Source of the DNA: Bactericera cockerelli
Taxonomy: Eukaryota > Arthropoda > Insecta > Hemiptera > Triozidae
Direction: 5' to 3'
Length of the DNA stretch: 64,000 nucleotides
Assembly (NCBI GenBank): GCA_024516035.1
Contig: CM044961.1
Location: forward strand, 558,115 to 622,114
In this document: positions 51,166 to 63,337 of the stretch, piece after piece
Numbering within the stretch: position 1 is the stretch's first letter
Layout of the letters: the number at the start of each line of letters is the position of its first letter
Notes under the pieces: model-generated
The model's database searches: none
Seen by the model: the letters and a program-made list of their open reading frames with translations, nothing else
What the model was told of the DNA's origin: nothing
Translations under genes and position numbers: made by a program

Positions 51166-53115
51166 TAATTATGATGATAAGATATTAAGAACATAAAGTA
51201 AGAAAACAACAAACAAGTACTAAGAAGATTAGAAATATTTTGCAGTTACTTAAAATTCATTATAACTTGAATAAATAATAAAATAAAGAAGTTTAGTATA
51301 AAAAACACCATTATAATATAGATTGAGTCAGATAGCATGAAAATATGTTAAATCGTAAAAAAATATAGAAACCGTTTTACTAAAAGCTCAAATTACAAAA
51401 ATAAAATTTTATAATATTTTCAAAAATAAAAGTTAGTGATAAACTAAAATAGCTGAAGGTGCAATTATTTAAATTAATCTCAAATAATCATGGAAGTAAA
51501 ATTATCTCTTAAAATTTCTAATGTTTTTTTTTTTTTTAAAGAATTTTGAAAAGCAAAAAAATAAACAATGGCTTACTACTTGAAGAGAGAAAGTAATATC
51601 AATAACAACAACGAAACCACTCGTTTAATGTTTACTGTATGTAAACATTAATAGTTCTTTTTTTTAAATAAATATTAAAAAATAATAATAATAATAATTA
51701 TGAAGTACAGAATTACTTCTATACAGACCTATTTTAAGCGTTATTTTCTTATGAGCGCCGTGCATTTGAGTAATTATGCAATGTGTAACAAGATAATAAT
51801 CTAGACTTAATAAATCTTATGGATTGAAATGTTATACATTTAATATATTCGTATTTTTTTCGTTTTTAATATTTGTTACTCACTATAACACAATCTAATC
51901 TGTTATTAATTTCAATTTTTTTTACAAACAAAAATAAATATTTTCAAAAAATTAAATTGTATTCATTGCAATTTTTTTTATTGTAATTCAAATTCGTATT
52001 GCATTATGTCTCCATATCCTATAATTTATTGTTTATTCCCGTCATTTGATGTTTCATTGTTTGTCCAAAGTATCAGGTAATCAGGTTATTGCATAAAAAA
52101 ATGCAAAGAACTTCTTTTTGGTAGGAGGTATCCGACGATTATTGAAAATGATGTTTTCAAAGTGATTTTTTTTTTGAAAATTCCACTGCATACTGAAATT
52201 TACCGACCAATTCATGTTCCTTATTATTAATTTTTACTTTATTTCTGTTTATTTTGATTTTATTTTTAATTAATTGTTAGTTTTTAAATTATTGACCTAT
52301 TCAATTATTGTTCCAGTGCATGGTTTTACCCTTGTACATAATATTGCGTATATTTATGAAGATATATTTTTATAAATATTTTGCATTTTCTGTAGACATA
52401 ATAATTAATATATTTGGTTGTACATAATTTCTATACCTACTGTAATAAATGCTAATAAAAAATAAGTATAAAAATATGTACTTAAGGAGAGTCAAATGTA
52501 TATAAAAAATTAGTTTTTTTTACTGTTTTTGCATGGTTTTGTAGAAGATTTGATGTGAATTTTTTTATGAAATCTTTTATTTTTTCTTAGTTTAACCTAG
52601 TTTAGAGTACAATATTTTTTTGTACGTAAAACTAAATTATTTCAACCACATATTTCACTTATCTTTAAAATATTTTAATTGTAAATAATGTATATGAATG
52701 TACAGTGATCTATAAAAAAATGCATGCCTAAGATTTATGGTTACATATTTCTTCTGATTTAAAAAAGGCGTTTCGTCAGATGTTTGCGCCGATACTTTCT
52801 AATATTAAATATGATTACATTTCATTTCTAAAGAGCTTGAAATCTGTATTCGTTGAAATCAAAAGACTGGGGATAGTTGCCTTGTAATTATTAATTAAAC
52901 ATTTGAAATTTAATGTGTCAAGTTCAACAAATCATAAATTACAGTACGAGTATAATATAAAAATCACTTTAGAGATGTTTCTGTTAGCAAAATAATATAA
53001 AATGATTTTGTGTTGTGGGAAAAGCACTTATTCTATCTCATGTAGGTGGAAAAATCACCGCTGTCGTTTGAGGCGTAAAAAGCACCAAATTAAATTGTAA
53101 TTCAGCAGGTTGTTA
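51166..53115. other. Long AT-rich stretch without recognised features
   Basis: About 2 kb of very AT-rich sequence with poly-T and ATT runs. No open frame of interest, TIR pair or SINE signature was found. Confidence 0.55.
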
Positions 53116-53310
53116 CGTTTTTTTTTTTTTTGTAGCCATGAAACAGGAGCTTCTGTAGACGCTTGTGGTCTGTGTTGTAGCCTGCCCAACCCGTATTATG
53201 CCAACACTCTGATGGGCAAGAAGTGACACAATACTTCCCAATTAGGTGCTGGGTCAATACGAGCGCACCGAAAAGTATCTATTACAGACAACTGTAAGCA
53301 AATTAAGTAA
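53116..53310 (-). mobile_element. Family E SINE, head missing
   Basis: Body GAAACAGGAGCTTCTGTAGA to GTACTTTTCGGTGCGCTC-like bases; the tRNA-like head is lost. Confidence 0.8.
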
Positions 53311-54367
53311 TAATTTACAAATTTACTCTTGTAAATTAAGAAAAACTGTTTGAAAAAATGTAGCCATATTTTTTAGTATGACTAAAGTGTTTTTTTCTCT
53401 TGGGTTGAAACCACACGAATAAAACAAATTCAGTTGAATTTCAATAAGCAGGGGACAACCGATCCAAATATTATTAAATTAAAACAAGAGTGAAGCAAGA
53501 AAGCAATGGAAAACTCAGGAGTCGACCAAGAGAGGTTTTCCCGATACATTAAAAGATGTATCGGTATGCAAAATGGGGCCACCCTCCGATGCTGTCCAAA
53601 TGAATAATTTTTTTAATTTAATTTTTAATTTTTTGCTTGTTAATTTCAAATAAATAAAATCATATTTTGAATTACATTTTCTGAGCCAAGGCATGGTGAA
53701 ATCCATTGAATAATATGCAAGATCAAATCAAAATTTATGTGTATGATGATGATGATGTTGTATTTATGGCATCTCTTAAAAAAAATAAATTAAGAGTTTT
53801 TCCAACTCGAGTAGCTGCAAATTGGATGGAAAAACCTAGAAGTGCCATAGAATACCACACAAACACCCTGATTTTTCTCGAGAGTTCAAAATAATGTTTC
53901 CGTCTCAACTATCTGTGCCTGATATGTTTTAAAAAATGATAAAAAAACTGATATGAATATGTATTCGAAATGTTGAAAAAGAATTATTCATGTCAAAACG
54001 TTACCATTTTTTTTAATCCAATTGTTTTCCCCTGAAATAATAATTCATAAATCTCGGTAACAAATCAAAACATTGAAAAAACATATCAAAACAATATAAA
54101 GCTCTTTTTTCTCCAAGTTTTAATATTTTCCCGTTGAATTAATTCATATTCCGAACATATTATTTTTAAAACTTGGTCAGCATAACTCAGCACAATTTTT
54201 TTTTCTAAGGTGAAGCATTTTTGTCATTTATTTATTTCTATGGAAGAAATTTGATCAGTCTAGATTTTATATTTAGTACATCAACGCAAAACCAATAATC
54301 AAGAAAATCAAAAAAATTAACTAGATACATATTTCTCTTGAACATTTTTATTGATTTATTGGCTGTT
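53311..54367. other. Intergenic
   Basis: AT-rich. Two 62-63-codon frames (53515-53706 minus; 53706-53894 plus) lack recognisable features. The minus-strand residues IWTASEGGPILHTDTSFNV are protein-like but unassigned. Confidence 0.4.
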
Positions 54368-54710
54368 GTCTGGGGGACTATAAACAGGGAGTAGACCGGC
54401 AGTCTGGCTTGGGGACTATAAACAGGGAGTAGACCAGCAGTCTGGCTTGGGGACTATAAACAGGGAGTAGACCAGCAGTCTGGCTTGGGGACTATACACA
54501 GGGAGGAGACCAGCAGTCTGGCTGGGGGACTATACACAAGGAGGAGACCAGCAGTCTAGCTGGGGGACTAGAAACAGGGAGTAGACCAGCATGGCTTGGT
54601 TCTGGGGGATCTTGTCAATTATTAGCCTCCTTGTAAAGACAGTGGTAGAAGTGCTGAGTCATCCCCCCCACTGTCTGGCTACCATCGTTCACGATGACTC
54701 CACCCTATGA
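54368..54710 (+). mobile_element. Family D SINE-like element, six 5' monomers
   Basis: Six tandem 38-bp units (about 54368-54591, the first slightly shorter) precede the body, which runs from TGGCTTGGTTCTGGGGGATC to CCACCCTATGA. Inner units share substitutions (GGCTTGGGG; CTATACACA), showing local unit duplication. Confidence 0.88.
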
Positions 54711-55194
54711 ATTATCTGTTTTACTCCACGTCCAGAATAAAATTGGAATGTGGAAACACCTATGAGCGTGTGTGTTGTTATATAAATTGTTCGGAATTAA
54801 AATTAGAAATTGTTCGGAATTGAAACTAGTATTGTTCGGTGTCAGAGGACAGTCGACATAGCTTTGTGCAAGACACTTTGACACCTCTAATTCCCACTCC
54901 TCTCCGTCAGAAGAAAGGTTCATGAGGTAGGTGGGGTGAATAGGGAGGTTATGTGGGGAAGAAGCAGAGGTAGGGAGGTAGGAGGGGTGAAGAGGGAGGA
55001 GAGGTGAATAGGGAGGAGAGGTGGAGAGGGAGGAGAGGTGGAGAGAGAGGAGAAGTAGGAGGAGATATTGTCAAACGGGGCGTGGTGAGAAGGTAAGGAG
55101 ATGTGTCATGTCTAGCCCTCTCTCATATTCCAAGGGGATATGAACCCTGTTTCAGAAATAGGAAAGGGGTGTGTCATCACTTGCGCTACTAAAA
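54711..55194. repeat. Intergenic with purine-rich minisatellite
   Basis: At 54940-55075 units like GGGAGGAGAGGTGGAGA repeat. The 72-codon minus-strand frame upstream (54705-54923) is unassigned. Confidence 0.65.
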
Positions 55195-55395
55195 GTGGAG
55201 AGGGGTGTATTGTCACATCCACTAAAAAAGAGTTATAAACACTCAAAGAGAGTATTGGTTAACCCACTCAAAGAGAGCATTGGTTATACCCATCCAAAGA
55301 GAGTATTGGTTATACCCACTCAAAGAAAGTATTGGTCACATCCACTGAAAGAGAGTACTGGTTGTACCCACTGAAAGAGAGTATTGTAATATTGT
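55195..55395. repeat. 26-bp minisatellite
   Basis: About seven units of CCACTCAAAGAGAGTATTGG plus TTATAC, with point variants. The open plus-strand frame is a product of the repeat, though 26 is not a multiple of three. Confidence 0.88.
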
Positions 55396-56200
55396 CTCAT
55401 ATCCAGCTCTCTTTCATCTTCCCAGGGTATGTGGCACCATGTTTTAGAGAATCTCTAGTTTTTCTAAAGATCTTTTTTGTTCTTTTTTTTTCTCTTTAGC
55501 TATTTTTTTACTATCCCCCTTGGAACTACAGCGTATTACTTCGAGGGGGTTGCTCGTTTTAGTTTTCTCACTTAAATGTAAATTTTAGGTATATGCTAAA
55601 TTGCTAACTCTTCTAATCAATTTCTAGTAAATGGTATATGTTTCGTAATCAGAGCAAAGTTTTTCTAAAGGTCTAAAGGCGGAGAGGGTTGTATTCTCCG
55701 ACGAAGGTGAGATGTTGAAAGGGTATGGAGGTGTGTCATATCTATCTGTCTCGAATTTTTCAAGGGTAATGATAACTCCTAATAATAATCAGAGGGAAGA
55801 CCCCCTCCTTAAATAGAGGAAAGATAAAGAGGAAGTGTGTGTGTGTGTGAATTAATTATCTTCTTCGTCTTTCACTTTGTCTTTTCCCAAAACTACTTAG
55901 GATTGGCATTGTTCAACCTCATGGTTGAAGTTGGTTGCTTGTGACACTATCTCGAACCCTTTGTTGTCCACAGAGGGGGGTAGAGGGGGGGGGTTGATGC
56001 GTGTGACATATATATCTAGCCCCCCTTTTCCTCAAGTACGGGGGTTTGAGATAAGAGATTGAATGGGGTGTGTGTCATACATAATTATTATCTAGTCCCT
56101 TTATTTTTCAAGAAGGGAGGCAAGGGATGCAAATCCACACCATCCCCGCCTCCCAACCCCCCTCCATATCTTGCCTAGAGTGGCTGACATATTTTAATTA
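55396..56200. repeat. Degenerate GTGTGTCAT/CTAGCCC-type repeats
   Basis: Short phrases recur loosely at about 55099, 55730, 56000 and 56075: GTGTGTCAT, then CTAGYCCYTY and CAAGGG/CAAGTACGG. Spacing is irregular. Confidence 0.45.
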
Positions 56201-56984
56201 TAAATGATGAATGGCCCAAAATGGGGTCGAGAATTTGTTTGATGAGTTTAGTGCTACGCGACCCGAATACGTCTATGTAAATCTTGACAGAAACTACGTG
56301 CTCCTGGTACCTGAGCTTTTTTTTCTTTCGAGAGAGAAATATTCAAATTTTGCTTTTTGGAAACTGACAAAGTAGGACAAAAAGTTGAAATACATAATTA
56401 TCTTGAAAATAACATTTTTTTCGAAATTATTAAAAAAAATTACCAAACGATCGTTTATTTATCATTATAGCATCTATAACCCATTTTTAATATGGTTGAT
56501 ATTTTTATTATTAGGTTCAATTTTTTTTTCAATTTCAGAGTTGAGTAATACATGCTTGTGTTTGGAACTTTGGATACAAAAGAGTATGAAATCACAGTAT
56601 GAAATCACTCTCTTTAGTTTTTGAAATGAGAGATTAAATATTTTGTCATAAATGTTTTCCCCAGGCCGAGTCCAGGTACCAAATCACATTCTGAAGATTG
56701 AGAAGGGCAACTCTTCTTGACGTAGATACTTTTTTTGGAGTATTTTGAAACTTAGGGCTTTTTAGTTAGTTTTTACGTTTATGTTTATTTTATACGTAAG
56801 AACTTATTTTCAATGAAATTTGTGATTGACATAAGTACACCTACCTACTTATCTACTTTATGACCAATTGACCATGGAGTAAAAGTCTAATAAAACCATG
56901 AATGAATACATAATAAAATTATTATGTCAGTAAGAAAAGCACATTTTTTTTTATTAGGTATAATTCTTATCTATTATTATTTAT
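56201..56984. other. Intergenic
   Basis: AT-rich; one 79-codon plus-strand frame (56385-56624) with hydrophobic composition and no recognisable domain. Confidence 0.4.
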
Positions 56985-57045
56985 TTATTTTTAAAAAATT
57001 ACGGGTATAACCCATGTTTATTAATTTATCTATACATGATTATAT
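56985..57045 (-). mobile_element. LINE 3'-end fragment
   Basis: The minus strand has AAACATGGGTTATACCCGTA followed by an A-rich tail, like the 3' end of the LINE at 11611-11680. Confidence 0.5.
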
Positions 57046-57415
57046 TATTATTTTTAATTTTTCTCATAAATCATAATACTCTTATAAAAACTATAAAATT
57101 TACACGCGAAATCGATGTCATATTATAATAAAGAAAAACAAATCGTGCGAAAAATACCCCAAACCCTTTTTTAATTCCATTACAGAGTCACAATAGTTGA
57201 TAAAATATTTATCCGTTTCCTTTTCAATTTTTGTTTACGTAGAAAGTCTTTCGTTATGTTATGATCGTGTTTTCGAGATATTCTCGCACGCTTTACTGAA
57301 TATCAATAGATAAAAAATCAGGGGAAAACACCAACTTTCAGATTTTCGAAAAAAAAGAAAGAAATTTACAACTATGTGAGAGAAAGTTTTTTTACGGATA
57401 ATATTATTTGCATAT
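57046..57415. other. Intergenic
   Basis: AT-rich sequence; nothing supported. Confidence 0.4.
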
Positions 57416-57605
57416 GCCGACCTCCGTGGCTCAGTAGTTAAGAGCATTGGTTGCTGACCCGGAGGTTGCGGGTTCAGATCCCGGCCGGAGCGGAAAATTC
57501 CAACCGAGTTTTTCCCTTTTCGGAATGGCATGGATGTGAGGTAGAAGTGCCTTGAAGTAATGCGGAAGCGGTTCCGGGGCACAACTACTTAAAAGAAAAA
57601 AAAAA
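57416..57605 (+). mobile_element. tRNA-derived SINE, family I, full copy
   Basis: The head is GCCGACCTCCGTGGCTCAGT with B box GGGTTCAGATCCCGGCCGGA. The body is GGAATGGCATGGATGTGAGG and the tail is A-rich. Confidence 0.83.
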
Positions 57606-57944
57606 AAATAAACATTTGCATATACGAAGGTAATGTTGACTATTTAAAACACTTGGGCTTTTTACTTCACAAAATCCAAGTGATCTTTTTTGTTTTACAA
57701 AAGCCAAGTGTTTTACTTTCAGCTTATTTATTTACCTAATATAAATAGAGTTTCCACACCTTTATTAAGTTTAGGTGAAGAAAAACCAACCAAAAACAAT
57801 ACTTGCTATACCTTGTAGGTAATACAAAGTAAAAAGAGAATGTAGGTATATTCTTTTAAAGTATTTGTATAAATATCATGGTGTCTGACTTTCCGACAAG
57901 GTGCACATGCACATACAAAGCTTTTTTTTACATATAAATTTTAA

Positions 57945-57990
57945 CATATTAACGGGTTTAACACAGTCATGTTTATTTTTTGTAAATAAT
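57945..57990 (-). mobile_element. LINE 3'-end fragment
   Basis: The minus strand has TGTTAAACCCGTTAATATG near an A-rich tail, similar to the LINE 3' end at 11640, with a small insertion. Confidence 0.45.
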
Positions 57991-58213
57991 AATAATAATA
58001 ATATCGCCTTATTTAAACTGCCCGATTAGGACTATTTCCCATTATTCCAGCAGTAAGCCCAAGACGTATTATATTATGTTATTATGTGTGGAAAAATCCT
58101 AAATGGGAGGATAACTTGTCATGTCCCGGCTGGGTTTCGAACCCACGACCTCTGGAATCTCTGGATTTACACAGTGCCGCCTTTACCACTGAGCTAGTAG
58201 GACAGACAAACGT
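57991..58213 (-). mobile_element. tRNA-derived SINE, family F
   Basis: The minus-strand head starts near TGTCCTACTAGCTCAGTGGT with B box GGGTTCGAAACCCAGCCGGG. The body GACATGACAAGTTATCCTCC leads to TAGTCCTAATCGGGCAG and (ATT)n. Confidence 0.85.
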
Positions 58214-58750
58214 GTACCTACCTACGGTAAAATTATGTATGTATCCACCTCTAAGCACTATGTATAGTAAAATGTAATACGTGTATGATGTATATAATGT
58301 TATATACATAAAAATAACACTCAGGCAGAAATTTTCAGCCTTCTTTAGAATTTCAATGCGCCTTGACACTGAAACTAGCAACAAGGAAAATGCATTTCGC
58401 GATAACTTCAACTTTTTCCTTTTTTTTTTATCATCTTCGAGTTTTCTCTTTTATTTTTATCTTTGCTATTCTTTTCCTTTTTTTCGATTCCTTCCTCCCT
58501 GTTGGAAACCCATTCACACCATTTCACTTGCAAGCTTTGACCCAGTTTTATGTTTCCGTAAAAAAAATCGTATCTTAGGAAGAACTTGTGCTATTATGAT
58601 GTTGTTTTGGACTGGCGTATACATTAGCTTCTGGAGATTATGATCACTTCAGTGTTCCAAAATGAAAAAAAAAACAAACAAAGATAATTTACTGCAATAA
58701 TGTACCTATACATTGTACGAGTTTGAATTCGCAAACATTTTTATTTATCT
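58214..58750. other. Intergenic
   Basis: No supported gene. The 120-codon plus-strand frame at 58281 is largely Phe/Leu/Ser from T-rich sequence. Confidence 0.4.
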
Positions 58751-58940
58751 GTCCCGGTAGCACTCTCTGAATCCAGAGATTCCAGAGGTCGCGGGTTTGA
58801 AACCCAGCCGGGACATGACAAGTTATCCCATTTAGGATTTTTACCACATAATAATATGTTTTGTACTAACTGCTGGAATAACGGGACTTAATAGTCCTAA
58901 TCGGGCACTATAAATTAGGCATTATTATTATTATTTTATG
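58751..58940 (+). mobile_element. Family F SINE
   Basis: Starts CTGTCCCGGTAGCACTCTCT, where the head is shortened between the A box and the anticodon arm. B box GGGTTTGAAACCCAGCCGGG; tail (ATT)n. Confidence 0.83.
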
Positions 58941-59440
58941 CACCAGGACTATGGAGCTTTTGGGTAGTAAAAATGAAATCTATCCTAGGATTTTTTTTGT
59001 AAATTCATGATTTTATTTTACTTTCGAGAATATCTTTTTGCTCCGATTTAATTTTTTTCTAATTTATGGTTTTATTATTTTTTCTTAAAGTCTCATTTAC
59101 AATAAGGTCATTGGAGGATTGGTTTACATAGCTAAGTATTAGAGATTAGAACATTCTTGATTGCACAGTTCATTTATTCAAAATAGCAAAATATAATTTA
59201 TTTTATTAATACATGTAGCAAAAATAGCAAAGCAATGGTTTAAATTACTTTTATTGCCAAGTTCTAGAACAGTGGAGCCACTGAGTAGTAATTTTCGTTC
59301 ACATTTTGAAATATTTTTATGTATAAAAAGGGTCGGTTTTATCTATATTAAATTTATAAATGCGAATTTTTAATAAATAATGAAATCCACACACCAGCAT
59401 AATAATTACCTATTTATTTTCTTTCTCACACACAAAATAT
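58941..59440. other. Intergenic
   Basis: AT-rich sequence; nothing supported. Confidence 0.4.
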
Positions 59441-59470
59441 TTATCTCTCTCTCTCTCTCTGTAGCTCTGT

Positions 59471-59685
59471 CTGTCCCGGTAGCTCAGTGGTAAAGACGGC
59501 ACTGTGTAAATCCAGGGGTTCCAGAGGTCGCGGGTTCGAAACCCAGTGGAGACGTGACATTTTATTCTCCCATTTAGGATTTCACCACGTAATAATATGT
59601 CTTGGGCTTGCTGCTGGAATAATGGGACTCATTAGTCCTAATCGGGCAGTAGAAATAATGCGATATTATTATTATTATTTTTCTC
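59471..59685 (+). mobile_element. Family F SINE, full copy
   Basis: The head is TGTCCCGGTAGCTCAGTGGT with B box GGGTTCGAAACCCAGT. The body ends GGACTCATTAGTCCTAATCG and an (ATT)n tail. It lies between CT microsatellites (59442-59462 and 59682-59765). Confidence 0.87.
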
Positions 59686-59967
59686 TCTCTCTCTCTTTCT
59701 CTCTCCCTCCCCCCCCCTCTCTCTCTCTCTCTTTCTCTATCTCTCACTCTTACTCTCTCTCTCAATCCCTATCTCTACGCATTAACTAATTAAAATTCAG
59801 CCTGCAGCATAAATTGCTATCATAATTTGCTCTCGTAACATCCGATCCATTATCTTTTTATGTGAAATAACATCTACAATTCTACATATACATACTATAG
59901 AAGGGCAGTTGAATTAAATATTATTAAAGTAATGATCGTCATTCCGAACTTGTAAAGTATTTTAATA

Positions 59968-60115
59968 TGTAACCGAACTCAATAGCTTGATCGATGAGGC
60001 GGCGGACTTGTAAAAAAATAACCTGGAGGTCGGTGGTTCAAGTCCCGGTTGCAGCGTTCATGTAGTAATGCGAGTTTGAGTAGTAGTGATATTACGAAAG
60101 TGATTAACACAAACA
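59968..60115 (+). mobile_element. tRNA-derived SINE, family J
   Basis: The head is AACCGAACTCAATAGCTTGA, with a small A-rich insertion after GGACTTGTAA, and B box GGTGGTTCAAGTCCCGGTTG. The tail is ATATTACGAAAGTGATTAAC. Confidence 0.8.
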
Positions 60116-60121
60116 TTTTAA

Positions 60122-60250
60122 CTTAATGTGTGTTGCGACCAGTGGCGGAATTAAAGACAAAAACAATATATTCCGATATTAAAGATACGGAAAAGTCCTA
60201 TGATACTGCGTTACCCACTAAAATTGTGATGAAATAACACAAAGAAACAC
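60122..60250 (+). mobile_element. Family A SINE, 3' part
   Basis: From GCGACCAGTGGCGGAATTAA to ACTAAAATTGTGATGAAATA; head and first body half are missing. Confidence 0.8.
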
Positions 60251-60279
60251 ATTTATTTATTTAGTATTATCATATTCTT

Positions 60280-60410
60280 CCTCTCTTTCTCCATTTTCTC
60301 TCCACTTCTCCTTTCTCTCTCTCTCTCTCACTACACTTCTCCCCCCTCCCTCTCTCTCTCTCTCTCTCTCCACTTCTCCTCTCTCTCTCTCTCTCTCTCC
60401 TCACTCCACT

Positions 60411-60446
<36 letters not shown>

Positions 60447-60458
60447 ACACTTCTCCCC

Positions 60459-60489
<31 letters not shown>

Positions 60490-60534
60490 CTCACTCCACT
60501 TCTCCTCTCTCTCTCTCTCTCTCCTCACTCCACT

Positions 60535-60581
<47 letters not shown>

Positions 60582-60600
60582 TCATACACACATCTCCTCT
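60280..60600. repeat. CT microsatellite with CCACTTCTC spacers
   Basis: Alternating (CT)n blocks and CACT(A/C)CACTTCTCC spacers form a higher-order repeat of about 50-110 bp (TCCTCACTCCACTTCTCCTC at 60400, 60488 and 60522). Confidence 0.88.
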
Positions 60601-61905
60601 TCTCTTGAAATCTCGTTACATAATCGGAAATGGAATTAAAAGCTCCGTACAAAAGTTAGAACACTCTCACTCGAAAAACTTTCATACATTTTCCCTTCTG
60701 ATCCTCACCCTTGTATTTCCTTCCCAGTTTTATTCCCTCCTACCCTGTATTCTATTTCCTTTCCTTGTGCTATTCCCTTCATATTTTTTCCCTCTCTTAA
60801 TTTCCTTCCCTCTCTTATAAAGATAAAGAGATAAAAACTAGTTATTTGTGATATTATGTCACAACTTTTAATGGGTAGCATCGACATTAAGAGAACTAAT
60901 GCATCATATCTCCAACCTTACCTTACCAAGTGGCACTACAGCCCGATGTGAGCCTTGGCCTCCTCAACAATACGCCATATCTCCAACCAACCATCCTAAT
61001 ATTCCAATATCGAACTCATAAATCCGCCTCTGGTCGTTGCCCACTATACAGTCACCTCAATTTTTATTGAGGAGATTGTAAGGTGTTTCATTATTCCTTT
61101 CATATCTTATCTCTTCCTAAAGTCTCTCCCCTCTTTCTTATAATATTTCCCTCCCTCTATGATAATTATAATTCCTTTCATATATCTCCCCTTTATCTTC
61201 TCTTTTCTCTCTTACTCCAATCTCTTTTATATTTTCCTCTCTTTCTTCCTACAACCTCTTTCATATTTTCCTCTCTCTCTTCCTCCAATCTCTTTCATAT
61301 TTTCCTCTCTCTCTTCCTCCAACCTCTCTCATATCTTTATCTCTATCTTCCTCTCTTTGTTTCATATCTCTCTCTCTTTCTCTTATGATTATATCGTTTT
61401 CCTATGATAATATATTATTTCCTTTCATATATTCGCTTCTCTCTCTTACTCCAACCTCCTTCATATCTTTCTCTCTCTCTTCCTCCCTTTGTTTCATATC
61501 TCTTTCTCTCTCTCCTATGATATATCCTTTTCTTAATATATATTATTATTTTCTTTCATTTCTTCGCTTTTCTATCTTACTCCAACCTCTTTCATATCTT
61601 TCTCTCTCTCTTCCTCCCTTTGTTTCATATCTCTCTCTCTCTCTCTCTCTCTCTTATGATAATTATATCCTTTCCCTATGATATATTATTATTTCCTTTC
61701 ATATCTTTCTCTCTCTCTTCCTCCCCTTGTTTTATATCTCTCTTTCTCCCCTTGTTTCATATCTCTCTCTTATCTTTCTCCTCTCTCTTATGATATATCC
61801 TTCCTCAATGATATAATATTATTTCCCTTCATATCTTTCTCTCTCTTCCTCCTCTTTTTTCATATCTCTCTCTTACTTCCCCACTTCCAGCTCCTTCATA
61901 ATCCA
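60601..61905. repeat. Pyrimidine-rich region with minisatellite
   Basis: Between 61080 and 61890 units such as CTCTTTCATATTTTCCTCTC and CTTTGTTTCATATCTCTCTC repeat with periods of about 34 bp and longer. Open frames here are low-complexity Ser/Leu/Phe strings. Confidence 0.8.
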
Positions 61906-62342
61906 TCCGAAGGGGATGTTATGAAAAAGAAACTTTTTTAATTATTTGAAGTCAAAAGTTTCCAGCGGGGACATAGGAGGTGTTGGAGAGGGGACAGGAT
62001 AGATAGGGATGGTAGGGAGAAGATGGCCAATTCTGGGGATGAGAAGACAAAAAATTAATTAAATATTAATTTCAGAGATTTCCGGATAACAATTACTCTT
62101 TTGTTCGGAGTCATAATAACGTGGGGAATCTGAAAGAAAGTAGGACAATCATTTCTACTCTTTTAGACTTAAGGCCAAAATGAGAAAATAAGACTGAAAC
62201 AAAGATAAGAGATGGCTCGCCCTAATGTGACAGAATAATATTTTTTATTTATACTCTTTTAGACTAAAAGACAATCAATAAAATGAGAATAAAACAAAAA
62301 TGAGGGATGGCTGGCCCAAAGGTTGGTGGAGTGTCCGTCTTA
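61906..62342. repeat. Intergenic with a short imperfect duplication
   Basis: TACTCTTTTAGACT at about 62157 and 62251 begins two related blocks of roughly 90 bp, each ending GATGGCT(C/G)GCCC. No gene is seen. Confidence 0.55.
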
Positions 62343-62489
62343 AGAGCCGAATTATGAAATAGGATTAGAATTAATCTATGTGGACAATATAAGTTGACTA
62401 TAGGTGACTCTGTGTTTGGACCCACTAGAGGGCGTGTTAAGGGATAGTGTCAACTTAAATTAACCTAATCTTATTACTGATTTGGCCCT
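62343..62489. mobile_element. 147-bp MITE with TA duplication
   Basis: The left end AGAGCCGAATTATGAAATAG and right-end complement AGGGCCAAATCAGTAATAAG are imperfect inverted repeats. TA flanks both ends (62341-62342 and 62490-62491). The interior shares GAGGGCGTGTTAAGGGATAG with 1724-2094. Confidence 0.6.
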
Positions 62490-62555
62490 TAGGAACGGTC
62501 TTCGCTAATTTATTTTAAATTTTGTTTTATGATTTGTCATCTGGAATGATTTGTC

Positions 62556-62790
62556 ATCTGGGTTCGATTCCCAGCGGGGGAGGATTTTTTCTGCTCTGTA
62601 CTTGGATGTTCGGGGTCCACTCATACCTCGTGAGGAAAAATGAGTAGCTGCTTTAATGTGAAGCAGCGACCAGTGGCAGAATCTTAGGCAAAAAAATAAT
62701 ACAAGGTATTGAAAATTAAAGTGGTAAAGTCCTATGATTCTGCGCTACCCACTAAAATTGTGACATAATAACACAAAGAAAAAGCATTAC
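62556..62790 (+). mobile_element. Family A SINE, head truncated
   Basis: It starts at the B box (GGGTTCGATTCCCAGCGGGG) and retains the full body through TGCGCTACCCACTAAAATTG to the A-rich end. Confidence 0.83.
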
Positions 62791-63337
62791 TTCATTTTTT
62801 AATAAAATAAAAATAGCAGACACATTTTGATCTGTTTTTTCCCTATTTTTTCGCAGCTTTTTACATAATACGAGTATATTATTATACATGTAATAAAATA
62901 AATGTTATTATTAATTTACTTACGAAAATACCTTGCCTAATAAATTATGAATCTCTTGTGGCTAATAGCCCAGTAAATTTTATCTTTCCAACTTTTATAA
63001 GCCAGAGGCATTGAAAATTAGAACAAAATATTTTTTTTTTTTACAAAATTTTATTCGTATTTTTTTTTTACCTAAATTAGTGGTGCTGTAACTTATTTCA
63101 GTAAGTTTATTTAAGAAACTTTTTTACTGATTTTTTTAAAATATTTTAAATTATTAATGTCTTCTGTTTGAGAAAGCTGGTTTCTAAACTTCCCGGAGGG
63201 GGGGGGGGGCTGTTTCTCAAACCTCTAAGTATAAGTAAGACTCATTAAAAAACAAATATTTGCAAGGTTATCCCGCTCAAAGAAGCCTCCAAAAAAAAGA
63301 GAGCTTTAAAAACTTTCAAAAATAATTAGGCTAAGGA
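62791..63337. other. Intergenic
   Basis: AT-rich; a G10-rich run lies near 63199. No gene or repeat family recognised. Confidence 0.4.

Noticed and set aside
60601..61941. Phe/Leu/Ser frames resembling membrane proteins
   Set aside because: Low-complexity pyrimidine-rich repeats with overlapping frames.
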